From assembly GCF_032017025.1 (NCBI RefSeq), contig NZ_DALZQO010000008.1, forward strand, positions 59,510 to 123,509: a stretch of DNA of 64,000 nucleotides. Direction: 5' to 3'. The notes under the pieces were generated by a model. The model saw only the letters and a program-made list of their open reading frames with translations. It had not been told where the DNA came from and searched no databases. Position numbers and translations under genes: made by a program. Positions 25,555 to 33,326 of this stretch are shown here, one piece after another (positions within the stretch are counted from its first letter, which is position 1; the number at the start of each line of letters is the position of its first letter). This stretch comes from Hydrogenoanaerobacterium sp032017025 (lineage in GTDB: Bacteria > Bacillota > Clostridia > Oscillospirales > Ruminococcaceae).

Positions 25555-26256
25555 ATGAGCTTACAGGCTGAGCTGAAACAATATTTACTGCAGCAGGGTG
25601 TTTCGGACGTGGGCTTTGGGCAGGTTTTGGATGAACCGAAGGGCTTTATGGGCGGCTGTGGGCATTTTGTCAGCCTTGCGGTAAAGCTTTCGGACGCGAT
25701 TGTGGATGAGATTACCACCGAACCTACTCACACCTATTTTAACCATTACCGCAGTGTCAACGCCTTTTTGGACCAGATGCTGCTGAAAACAGGGCTCTTT
25801 CTCGACCGTGCAGGTTACCGTTACATTACGGTAGCCGCGTCGCAATCCATCAACAAAGACGGCTGGAATTACGACGGGCGCTATTCCCACAAAAAGGCTG
25901 CCTGTCTTGCGGGGCTTGGCACTATCGGCAAAAGCTCGCTGTTTTTGCACAGAGAATACGGTTCCCGTGTGCGGTTGGGTACGGTATTCACCGACTGTGC
26001 ATTTGAAACCGAGCAGGCGAAGCCTGTATCGGTTTGCGGTGGGTGCAGGCTGTGTGTGGATGCGTGCCCATCGGGTGCGATTCTGGGCGGTGAGTGGCAG
26101 GTTGGCACCGCGCGCAGTGAAATTTTTGACCCCGAAAAATGCAGCCGCCATATGAAAGAAAAATACAAGCATATCGGACGCGGTGCGGTGTGTGGTGTTT
26201 GCATGCGGGTTTGCCCTCAGGCCTGTAAACGCCTGCAGACGGTTCAAAAGTCGTAA
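25555..26256 (+). CDS. QueG-like 4Fe-4S double-cluster protein
   Basis: The 233-residue product has an N-terminal domain with AACLAGLGTIGKSSLFLH near residue 113 and two clusters: CGGCRLCVDACP near residue 161 and a second set ending CGVCMRVCP near residue 217. This is the layout of epoxyqueuosine reductase, though the protein is shorter than QueG (about 380) and lacks its HEAT-repeat tail. It may be an epoxyqueuosine reductase-like enzyme of different substrate. Start 25555 is chosen behind GGGGGTAATGC. Confidence 0.82.
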   Translation: MSLQAELKQYLLQQGVSDVGFGQVLDEPKGFMGGCGHFVSLAVKLSDAIVDEITTEPTHTYFNHYRSVNAFLDQMLLKTGLFLDRAGYRYITVAASQSINKDGWNYDGRYSHKKAACLAGLGTIGKSSLFLHREYGSRVRLGTVFTDCAFETEQAKPVSVCGGCRLCVDACPSGAILGGEWQVGTARSEIFDPEKCSRHMKEKYKHIGRGAVCGVCMRVCPQACKRLQTVQKS

Positions 26257-26286
26257 GGCTGCGGTTTATAAGCTGAGTTACAGGCA

Positions 26287-26330
26287 AAACAAGTAAGAGC
26301 CCCTCCGGTTGGAGGGGCTCTTACTTGTTT
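26287..26330. terminator. Perfect 20-bp bidirectional terminator
   Basis: Arms at 26287-26306 and 26311-26330 (core AGAGCCCCTCC / GGAGGGGCTCT) pair perfectly around GGTT. It serves the QueG-like gene on the plus strand and the phosphatase of the hydrogen operon on the minus strand. Confidence 0.92.
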
Positions 26331-26349
26331 ACAGTATGCGGACTCACCG

Positions 26350-27522
26350 CTAAAAGTATTCGATAAAGGTTTTTTTGCCGGTTTTCTCCAGTTCTGTGGC
26401 AAGCTCTTTGATGAGGTTCAGCTTTAGGCCGAGCGAAACAGGCATACCCGGGTTTTGGTGGGCGGGGTTGAGCGCACGCCCCACCAAAAAGTGAACCTCT
26501 GTGCTTTCCTGCAACAACAGCCTTGTTAATTCGGACGCACCGTCTTTTTTATTGAGCGAATACATATCCCAATTGTCGCTATCTGCTTCGTTCATGTTTT
26601 TGATGATATCAAGGCATTTGCCGAGCGTAAGCACACCCTCGGTGACAAGGTCGACACCGGGGATACGGGCAGTCGGCGGGATAGCAGGGTTCTCGTAGTC
26701 AAGCGTAACCTCCAGCTCTCTGCCTGTAACGCGGCTGACAATCTGCGAGGTGGTACCGCCGCACACAACCTTTAAACCGCCCGAAAACATCAGTTTATCC
26801 ACAACCACTTTGTCCAGTTCTGCGTTCATTGGCGGCCCTACCATCACATAGGCGGGGCGACTGAGCTTGATGCGCAGGGTGCACACGGTCGAATCATCCC
26901 CCGGCTTGCCCATATAAAGCGTGTTCACCGCACCCAGCAGCTTTCGGCACATGACAATGGGCGCTACATCAGGCGAAAAGTTTTCTTTGATGTATTTGAC
27001 AATATTATCGTACTGCCAGCCGAGGTCAAGCAAAGCGCCGACGCCGGCATGCACTACACCATCCGAAAAGGCGATGAGTGTGTCGCCGATCTGGGCATAA
27101 AAGTCGCTGGTGTATACGGTTTTACCGCCAATCTCCTGCTCAGCGCGGTCAATCTCAGTCATCGTGTCGCCTTTGAAGTAAACCAAACTGGGGTTGTCGA
27201 ACTCTGCAATGCGTACATGCCCGCTCTTGCTGATATTGATAATGGTAAAGGTCGAGTAGGCAATGCCGCGCTCGTTGCATACGGGCAGCGTGCTGGCAAT
27301 GGTCTCCACGGCATCCTTCAGGCGGGCACCGCTGCTCAGCATGGTGGCGATGATTTTGCTGGTGAGGGTGGACAAAATATTGGCCTTTACACCGCTGCCC
27401 AGTCCGTCTGCCAGCACCAGAATAAAGCCGCGGTCGGTGCGCATAAACTCAACCTTATCGCCGCAGAGCTCTTCGCCATAGTGGTTTAAACTTTCATAAG
27501 CCGCATCTATAAATAAATCCAT
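26350..27522 (-). CDS. SpoIIE-type PP2C phosphatase of the H2-sensor operon
   Basis: The 390-residue protein begins with a SpoIIE-family serine phosphatase domain (about residues 1-210): ILVLADGLGSGVKA near residue 34 and LIAFSDGVVHAGVG near residue 149 hold the metal-binding Asp-Gly pairs. The rest (about residues 230-390) is not recognised. It is the last gene of a minus-strand operon after the sensory hydrogenase, 46 bp away. Group C sensory [FeFe] hydrogenases are known to cluster with phosphatases, so it is probably the output of H2 sensing, acting on an anti-sigma-type or other phosphoprotein not in this window. Confidence 0.88.
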   Translation of the reverse strand: MDLFIDAAYESLNHYGEELCGDKVEFMRTDRGFILVLADGLGSGVKANILSTLTSKIIATMLSSGARLKDAVETIASTLPVCNERGIAYSTFTIINISKSGHVRIAEFDNPSLVYFKGDTMTEIDRAEQEIGGKTVYTSDFYAQIGDTLIAFSDGVVHAGVGALLDLGWQYDNIVKYIKENFSPDVAPIVMCRKLLGAVNTLYMGKPGDDSTVCTLRIKLSRPAYVMVGPPMNAELDKVVVDKLMFSGGLKVVCGGTTSQIVSRVTGRELEVTLDYENPAIPPTARIPGVDLVTEGVLTLGKCLDIIKNMNEADSDNWDMYSLNKKDGASELTRLLLQESTEVHFLVGRALNPAHQNPGMPVSLGLKLNLIKELATELEKTGKKTFIEYF

Positions 27523-27568
27523 GGTTGTTTCTCCAATTCCAAAAAGACTGTGCTAACGAATTTGATGC

Positions 27569-29278
27569 TTATCTTGGGGTGTTCCCCGCTTCACCGCTCA
27601 TCGAGCGCTTTAAGTTGGTGAGAGCCACTTTGGTTTCGGCGGTAGTTTCACCCAGCAGGCTTGCAATCTCCTGTGCTACGCGCATCTGCTTGTCAATAAC
27701 CTGCTGTGCCGTATCAATTGTATGGGCGCGCAGCTCGGCAAGCTCCTCCTGCCGCTTTTCGTCACCCGAAATATCCTTTACAAATGCAAGATACATATTA
27801 TGCTCTTTGATATAGATAAAGGTCTCTTCCACCGAGTGATTGTTGCTGAACAGGCGGGCCTTTTTGATGACAGGCTTGCCGCTGCGCTTTGCATCTTCAA
27901 AGGCGGTTTCGCCATAAAACTCGGAGATCGGCATGTTGATACTATCGGCCGCCGAAATGCAGAACATCTCCTCAGCGGTGGGGTTGAGCTCCTGCACCAG
28001 CAGATCGTGGTCGAACGCGATGATTGCGTTGGGTGAGTGCTCCATCACCATGTTGGACATGTTCTCGGCACGCGCGCGGAAGAACGGCAGGCACATGTTG
28101 ATATCTGCCTTGCCCTGGTATACCGCAATCGCCTTGGCTCGGCAGTTGGGGTATCCGCAGCTGCCGCAGTTGAGCTCCTGCTCGGGGGTGTATTTGCCGA
28201 TACGTGCAAGAATTTTTTTAATATCCTCCTCACTCGGCATAGGGGTTTTATCGGCGCGGTTTGCAAACACACGCGGGTGAGAGAACTGCGACTCTGCGGT
28301 GGGTGCATAGCGCACGTCATGGCTGAGGGCGTGGTCGGTGATGCGATCTTCCAGCAGCATGGAACGCTTGCCGCCCATACGCATAATCGGGCCGCCAAGG
28401 CAGCTGCCCGCGCAGATATTTGCCTCGACAAACACATTTTCCAGCTCGCCGTTTTTCATGGCATCAAACAGCTCAATACAGCGGAAGATACCATCCACCG
28501 CCATAGGGCGGTATTTGCCGAACTTCTCGGCAGGAATGGTTGCGAGAATACCGCCTCTCTTGGGATAGAACCGCGCTTTTCTGTTTTTTACCCCCAGCAC
28601 GCTGTTATCTGCCGTGCCGAAGGTGATGCCCTCCTCCCCCAGCCAGCGGTCAAGCGACGAGAAGGTAAGCGCCAGATTTACGAGACCTCCTGCGAGCGGG
28701 TCTGCGGCTTCATCCTTTTTGGAAAGGCAGGGGCCTATAAACACCACCTTGATATCGCCGTAAGTTTCGCGCATCAGGCGCGCATGCGCCATCATAGGGG
28801 ACGATACCGGTGACAATGCTTTTACCAGCTCGGGGTATTTGCGCTCAATGAGCATTACCACCGACGAGCATGCCGTACCAATAATGTTCTTCATAGAACC
28901 TTTTTCCATCAGCTCGGCGTATTCGCGAGAGGTTTCCGCAGCACCAATAGCGGTTTCCTCCACACCCGCAAAGCCAAGCTTTTTCAGCGCGGCACTGATT
29001 ACCCCAAACTCATCGGTATCGTACCAGCCCTGCCAAGAGGGCGCGATCGACGCGTACACCGGCTTGCCGGTTTGCAGCAGCGCCTTGACAGCATCTACGT
29101 CATTGCGGATATATTTTGCGTTTTGCGGACAGCTTTGAACGCAGATACCGCACAGAATACACTCTTTATCAATAATTTTGGCGCGCCCGTCCTTAAAAGC
29201 AATTGCCTTAATCGGGCATTCGCGTATACATTTATAGCAGTTTTGGCAGTTGGTGGGGTTTAGTTCAATTATGCTCAT
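27569..29278 (-). CDS. Sensory [FeFe] hydrogenase with PAS domain (HydS-like)
   Basis: The 569-residue protein runs: two 4Fe-4S ferredoxin clusters (Cys11-21 and Cys40-50), an [FeFe] hydrogenase domain, a Fes-type cluster CGSCGYPNC near residue 368, then a PAS domain (about residues 410-515) and a coiled helix. H-cluster motifs are IIGTACSSVV with Cys137, FIGPCLSKK with Cys184 and EANICAGSCLGG with Cys289 and Cys293. Against TSCCP of catalytic enzymes the first Cys, the proton shuttle, is Ala136, as reported for the slow sensory hydrogenases. It likely reports H2 or redox state to the phosphatase encoded next. Confidence 0.92.
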   Translation of the reverse strand: MSIIELNPTNCQNCYKCIRECPIKAIAFKDGRAKIIDKECILCGICVQSCPQNAKYIRNDVDAVKALLQTGKPVYASIAPSWQGWYDTDEFGVISAALKKLGFAGVEETAIGAAETSREYAELMEKGSMKNIIGTACSSVVMLIERKYPELVKALSPVSSPMMAHARLMRETYGDIKVVFIGPCLSKKDEAADPLAGGLVNLALTFSSLDRWLGEEGITFGTADNSVLGVKNRKARFYPKRGGILATIPAEKFGKYRPMAVDGIFRCIELFDAMKNGELENVFVEANICAGSCLGGPIMRMGGKRSMLLEDRITDHALSHDVRYAPTAESQFSHPRVFANRADKTPMPSEEDIKKILARIGKYTPEQELNCGSCGYPNCRAKAIAVYQGKADINMCLPFFRARAENMSNMVMEHSPNAIIAFDHDLLVQELNPTAEEMFCISAADSINMPISEFYGETAFEDAKRSGKPVIKKARLFSNNHSVEETFIYIKEHNMYLAFVKDISGDEKRQEELAELRAHTIDTAQQVIDKQMRVAQEIASLLGETTAETKVALTNLKRSMSGEAGNTPR

Positions 29279-29346
29279 AATGGCCTCCGTTCAGCCGTGG
29301 CAAAGCCATATACACAGCAGCAATTGCTCACGGTTATTCCTCTATC

Positions 29347-29607
29347 TCATTGCCCTATACTTTTTACCAGCGGGTAAATTTTTTCGTAAAACACCTGTTC
29401 TGCATTGGCGAAGCCCACATTATCCACCGGCTCACCTGCCACCGTAATGGCAATGCCGTTGAGGCAGTGCCCCATGCAAAACGCTGCTTTCAGCTTGACC
29501 GTTTCTTCAAGGTTGTTGCGTTTGATTAGCTCGGTAAAGGTTTTAATTACCTGATACGAGCCGCGCATATGACATGAGCTGCCTACACACACACTTACTT
29601 CGATCAT
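29347..29607 (-). CDS. 2Fe-2S thioredoxin-like ferredoxin (NuoE/HydC-like)
   Basis: The 86-residue protein has the four Cys ligands of thioredoxin-like [2Fe-2S] proteins, Cys7 and Cys12 in VCVGSSCHMRG and Cys44 and Cys48 in FCMGHCLNG. It is the first gene of the minus-strand operon, 68 bp before the sensory hydrogenase, and may pass electrons to it or sense redox state with it. It is only the C-terminal domain of NuoE, without the helical N-terminus. Confidence 0.86.
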   Translation of the reverse strand: MIEVSVCVGSSCHMRGSYQVIKTFTELIKRNNLEETVKLKAAFCMGHCLNGIAITVAGEPVDNVGFANAEQVFYEKIYPLVKSIGQ

Positions 29608-29652
29608 AAAGCTTGCATCCTTTCGATAGGGTACCTAAAAAGGAACCTTGAG

Positions 29653-29670
29653 TTGTTAAAAAAATATCAA
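29653..29670. promoter_or_regulatory. Rex-like operator of the sensory operon
   Basis: TTGTTAAAAAAATATCAA matches the Rex operator TTGTTA-N6-TAACAA except in the right half. It covers the expected start point of the minus-strand promoter whose -10 box lies at 29675-29680. Confidence 0.55.
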
Positions 29671-29674
29671 ACTT

Positions 29675-29703
29675 ATTATACAATACTATGGCTTCTATTT
29701 CAA
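29675..29703 (-). promoter_or_regulatory. Promoter of the sensory hydrogenase operon
   Basis: Read on the minus strand, TTGAAA (29703-29698) and TATAAT (29680-29675) are 17 bases apart, with a consensus -10 box. Confidence 0.75.
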
Positions 29704-29812
29704 TAGAGAACGGGTAGGCTCACCGTCTTTTTTCGGCTGCTTATGCATTGTGATTTTACCCTTTTATTGTAACATATTCTGCACCGTTTGGCACAAGGTT
29801 TTGTCCCAAAGG

Positions 29813-29841
29813 TTGACTTGACCTATATCATATTCTATAAT
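29813..29841 (+). promoter_or_regulatory. Promoter of the catalytic hydrogenase operon
   Basis: TTGACT at 29813-29818 and TATAAT at 29836-29841 with a 17-base spacer form a near-consensus housekeeping promoter. The expected start is near 29849. Confidence 0.8.
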
Positions 29842-29852
29842 AAATAATAGGG

Positions 29853-29870
29853 TTGTTAAATTTGTGACAA
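29853..29870. promoter_or_regulatory. Rex operator of the catalytic hydrogenase operon
   Basis: TTGTTAAATTTGTGACAA is close to the Clostridia Rex operator (TTGTTA-N6-TAACAA, also seen as TTGTGA-type halves) and lies just past the transcription start, where bound Rex would block elongation. Confidence 0.7.
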
Positions 29871-29933
29871 CGGCTTGTCACAATAGGCAAATGTATCGTA
29901 TACTATATGTGTGAAAGGGGACAGCTTGTTACC

Positions 29934-30212
29934 ATGAAAAAGCTGATCGTGGAGGTTTGTGTGTGCAACGAGTGTGTTATGAAAGGTGCTATGGACATTA
30001 TTGAGTCGATCGAAAGTCTGAAAAAACTCAAAGTGCAGCTTCGGTTCAACACACAAATCCAAATTGAGATGAACAAGTGTCTGGGCGAAACAAAGCATGG
30101 GTTGCAGTCTCCGCTGATCAAAGTTAACGGTGAGTTAATTGAGAAGGCGGATAGCGAAACCGTAATGGCAAAAGTGATAGGGCTTGCATCGCAGGACATA
30201 AAATCAATCTAA
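29934..30212 (+). CDS. Small Cys protein of the hydrogenase operon
   Basis: The 92-residue product begins MKKLIVEVCVCNECVMKG and has a further Cys at residue 51 (MNKCLGE). The strand-helix order and the last part (SPLIKVNGELIEKADSETV) suggest a thioredoxin-like [2Fe-2S] domain, though the second Cys pair is not complete, so the cluster may be absent or bound at a dimer. It precedes the [FeFe] hydrogenase by 98 bp under a Rex-type promoter and may be an electron carrier or a sensor partner. I do not recognise a named family. Confidence 0.72.
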   Translation: MKKLIVEVCVCNECVMKGAMDIIESIESLKKLKVQLRFNTQIQIEMNKCLGETKHGLQSPLIKVNGELIEKADSETVMAKVIGLASQDIKSI

Positions 30213-30232
30213 CTGTGAAAGATTGGTTTTGG

Positions 30233-30265
30233 GTGCAGGGGTTTGCAGTTGGTAAACCCCTGCAC
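30233..30265 (+). other. Intercistronic hairpin without T-run
   Basis: GTGCAGGGGTTT (30233-30244) pairs perfectly with AAACCCCTGCAC (30254-30265). AAAATAATTTC follows, so it is unlikely to terminate; it may protect or process the hydrogenase messenger. Confidence 0.7.
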
Positions 30266-30310
30266 AAAATAATTTCAGGCCGATAGCGGCGAAAGGACGA
30301 TAGACCAGTT

Positions 30311-31810
30311 ATGAGGGGAATTTTTACACCTGTTACGAAGATACGCAGACAGGTATTTGCCGAGGTTGCCCGGATGGCGTACGAGGGCGGAGATTATTCG
30401 AGAATTGTTGAAATCCCTTTTAAAATAATACCGGGCGAGGTTCCCACCTACCGTGACAGTGTGTTTGTAGAACGCGCAATTGTGGGAGAGCGCCTGCGTC
30501 TCGCCATTGGGCTGCCTCTCTACCCTGCAGATAACCCTGCGCCGATTTCTCGTGGCGTTGAAGAAAGCGCGATTGCAAAAAAAGTATACGAGCCTCCGCT
30601 GATAAACGTGATTCCGTTTGCTTGCAGCAAATGTGAAGAGACTTCATTCTTTGTTACCAACAACTGCCGCGGCTGCCTTGCGCACCCCTGCACATCGGTT
30701 TGCCCGGTCAAGGCAATCTCGATGGTAAACGGCAGATCTTTGATTGATAAAGACAAATGTGTCAAATGTGGCAGATGCAAAGATAGCTGCCCCTATGAGG
30801 CAATTGTGAAATACGACCGGCCCTGTGCCGCTGCCTGTGGTGTGGACGCGATTGAAAGCGACCACCTTGGCAGGGCAAAAATTAACTACGACAAATGTGT
30901 TTCTTGCGGAATGTGCCTTGTAAACTGCCCGTTCGGTGCTATCTCAGACAAGTCACAAATATTTCAGCTCATCCATGCCATTAAAGAGGGCGACGAGGTA
31001 ATCGGTGCAATCGCACCCGCGTTTGTAGGCCAGTTCGGCCCGCTCGCCACCCCCGATAAAATTAAAGAGGCGATCAAACGCCTTGGCATAGCTGACGTGG
31101 TTGAGGTTGCCATCGGTGCCGACCTGGGTGCAGTGGAAGAAGCCAAGCACTATGTGCACAAGGTTGTAAACGGTGATGAACCGTTTCTTGCAACCTCCTG
31201 CTGCCCGTCGTGGTCAGTGATGGCCAAGAACAAATTCCCCGAGATTGCACCTTATGTTTCAAGCGCTCTTACCCCTATGGTTGCCACCGCGCGTATCATT
31301 AAAAAAGACCACCCCAATGCAAAAATTGTCTTCATCGGTCCCTGCTCCGCCAAAAAGCTGGAGGCCTCCAGAAAAACTGTGCGCAGCGACGTTGACTTTG
31401 TCATCACCTTTGAAGAGCTGATGGGTATGTTTGTTGCAAAAGGCGTTGAGTTTGGTGAAATAGAAGATGCCGAAAAGTTTGATGATGCCACTGCTGCAGG
31501 GCGCGGCTACAGCGTAGCCGGCGGCGTTGCCGAAGCAATTGCCGCATGTGTAAAAGAGATATACCCCGACGTGGAGATGAAGATTGACCGTGCAGAGGGG
31601 CTGAAAAATTGCGCTAAGATGCTGATGTTAGCCAAAGCCGGTAAGCGTGATGGTTACCTGATGGAAGGTATGGCATGCCCCGGCGGCTGTGTGGCAGGCG
31701 CAGGCACGCTTATGCCGTTGAACAAGGCTGCTTCTGCGGTGAAGAACTTCCAGAACGAGGCTACTGAAAAAATTGCCACCAAAAACCCCTTGGCCGAAGT
31801 GAAAGAATAA
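30311..31810 (+). CDS. [FeFe] hydrogenase, group B type
   Basis: This 499-residue cytoplasmic enzyme has an N-terminal Cys-rich part (CSKCEE near residue 105, CRGCLAHPCTSVCP near residue 119), two more 4Fe-4S sets at Cys150-160 and Cys196-206, and the full H-cluster site: ATSCCPSW with Cys297-298, FIGPCSAKK, and EGMACPGGCVAGAG near residue 453. Both Cys of TSCCP are present, so it should be catalytically active, unlike the sensor across the promoter region. The domain order matches the monomeric group B enzymes, taken to use ferredoxin. No hydE/F/G maturases are in the window. Confidence 0.94.
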   Translation: MRGIFTPVTKIRRQVFAEVARMAYEGGDYSRIVEIPFKIIPGEVPTYRDSVFVERAIVGERLRLAIGLPLYPADNPAPISRGVEESAIAKKVYEPPLINVIPFACSKCEETSFFVTNNCRGCLAHPCTSVCPVKAISMVNGRSLIDKDKCVKCGRCKDSCPYEAIVKYDRPCAAACGVDAIESDHLGRAKINYDKCVSCGMCLVNCPFGAISDKSQIFQLIHAIKEGDEVIGAIAPAFVGQFGPLATPDKIKEAIKRLGIADVVEVAIGADLGAVEEAKHYVHKVVNGDEPFLATSCCPSWSVMAKNKFPEIAPYVSSALTPMVATARIIKKDHPNAKIVFIGPCSAKKLEASRKTVRSDVDFVITFEELMGMFVAKGVEFGEIEDAEKFDDATAAGRGYSVAGGVAEAIAACVKEIYPDVEMKIDRAEGLKNCAKMLMLAKAGKRDGYLMEGMACPGGCVAGAGTLMPLNKAASAVKNFQNEATEKIATKNPLAEVKE

Positions 31811-31821
31811 ATGATTTGCAT

Positions 31822-31853
31822 AAAAAAGAACTGCCTTGAGGCGGTTCTTTTTT
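31822..31853 (+). terminator. Rho-independent terminator
   Basis: AAAAAAGAACTGCC pairs with GGCGGTTCTTTTTT around TTGA, 12 bp after the hydrogenase stop. Confidence 0.9.
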
Positions 31854-31941
31854 AATGTTTACAGAAATGCAACACATAATATGGTAAAATTAAAACAAAA
31901 GTACACAATAGATTTCAAGAAGTATAAAACGGAGGGAATCG

Positions 31942-33276
31942 ATGAAAAAGCTTTGGGCAATGATACTGGCGGCGTTGCTGACAATTGGTATGGCAGCTTG
32001 CGGCAGTGCAAGCTTTGATGAACAAGCAATCAGGCAGATTGCCTCGCAGAGTGTGGATGAGATTGTGGCGGGCGACTACGATAAGGTAGTAGCGAAAATG
32101 AGCACAGCCTGTGCGGCAAAGCTGCCCGCTGAGACCCTGCGCCAAGCGTGGGGTTTGGTGACAACTCCGGTGGGCACATTTGTAAAGCAAACCGGTGCCG
32201 AGGTTAAAGTAGAAGGCAGCAAGGCCACCGTAATAGTCACCAGCGAATATACCTCCAAAGAGTTGGTCGCTACATTTACGTTTAACCGAAAAAATCAAAT
32301 CGAAGGGCTCTGGATTAACTACGGCAAAGTGATTGAGCAGCCGCTTGAGAACAGCGAAAAGTTTGAAGAAATCAGGCTGGAAATTGGCTCCGGCGCCACC
32401 AAGCTCAGCGGCAAACTCACCCTGCCCAAGGGCGTGGAGAAACCGCCGGTGGTGGTGATGCTGCAGGGCAGCGGCTCTACCGACCTTGACGAAACGGTGG
32501 GTAAGGCTGCCAACAAGCCATTTCGTGATATTGCCCATGGCTTGGCGGAGCAGGGCATTGCCAGTATCCGCTACAACAAACGTTTTTTCACCTACCCCGA
32601 AGAGGCACAGAACCTTGCCAATACGCTCACCGTTGAGGACGAGGTCATCAAGGATGCAACCGATGCGATAGAGCTTGCAGAGGTAGATACGCGGGTAGAT
32701 AACAACCGTATTTATCTGCTGGGTCACAGCATGGGCGGCATGCTGGCACCTAAAATTGCGTACGACAACCAAACGGTGCGCGGCATTATCTCCATGGCAG
32801 GCAGCCTGCGTGGAATGGAGGATATCCTGCTTGATCAAAACCTCGCTGCCATTAACGAAAGCAATATCAGCGAGAGCGAGAAAGCAAAAAGAGTTCAAGC
32901 GTTGGAAAAGGAATATAAAAAAATCAAAGAGCTAACCGATGCCGATGCAAAGAAATCCGTAACTGTTTTTGGGCAACCAGCTTCTTACTGGGTAAGCCTG
33001 AACCGTGCAAAGGGCATTGCCTATGCGCCAAACCTCAACATCCCCATGCTGGTGCTGCAAGGCGATGCAGATTTTCAGGTTTCGGTAGAAAAGGACTATC
33101 AGTCCTGGCGCGATGCGCTTGCGGGCAAGCAAAATGTCACTTACTGGGTGTACGGCGGGCTGAACCACCTGTTTATGCCTACCACCGGAGTAAAAGATAC
33201 CACCGATTACGATTCCCCCGCCCATGTGGAGCAAAAGGTAATTGATGATATCGCCGCATGGATTAAGACCCATTAA
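31942..33276 (+). CDS. Lipoprotein alpha/beta hydrolase with DUF3887-like N-domain
   Basis: The 444-residue product has a lipoprotein signal (lipobox MAAC, Cys20), an N-terminal domain of about 100 residues of the DUF3887 type (substrate-unknown, cystatin-like), and an alpha/beta hydrolase domain with the nucleophile elbow LLGHSMGGM near residue 262, preceded by VVVMLQGSGSTD. The catalytic His is probably in GGLNHLFMP near residue 414. An extracellular esterase or peptidase anchored to the membrane is likely; the substrate is unknown. GGAGGG precedes the start. Confidence 0.88.
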   Translation: MKKLWAMILAALLTIGMAACGSASFDEQAIRQIASQSVDEIVAGDYDKVVAKMSTACAAKLPAETLRQAWGLVTTPVGTFVKQTGAEVKVEGSKATVIVTSEYTSKELVATFTFNRKNQIEGLWINYGKVIEQPLENSEKFEEIRLEIGSGATKLSGKLTLPKGVEKPPVVVMLQGSGSTDLDETVGKAANKPFRDIAHGLAEQGIASIRYNKRFFTYPEEAQNLANTLTVEDEVIKDATDAIELAEVDTRVDNNRIYLLGHSMGGMLAPKIAYDNQTVRGIISMAGSLRGMEDILLDQNLAAINESNISESEKAKRVQALEKEYKKIKELTDADAKKSVTVFGQPASYWVSLNRAKGIAYAPNLNIPMLVLQGDADFQVSVEKDYQSWRDALAGKQNVTYWVYGGLNHLFMPTTGVKDTTDYDSPAHVEQKVIDDIAAWIKTH

Positions 33277-33326
33277 CGGTGCAATCATCTGATGATAAGA
33301 ATGACAAGAGGAAAGGTTGATCAAAG

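Larger units (their letters stand above)
29608..29933. other. Divergent control region of the two hydrogenase operons
   Basis: This 326-bp region carries a promoter and a Rex-like palindrome for each direction (listed separately). Between them, around 29704-29812, I see no further feature. Confidence 0.6.

Noticed and set aside
28037..28813. A 258-codon open frame on the plus strand
   Set aside because: It is antisense to the sensory hydrogenase gene, whose Cys motifs are unmistakable.
31915..32898. A 327-codon open frame on the minus strand
   Set aside because: It lies opposite the lipoprotein hydrolase with its clear nucleophile elbow, and lacks a ribosome site.
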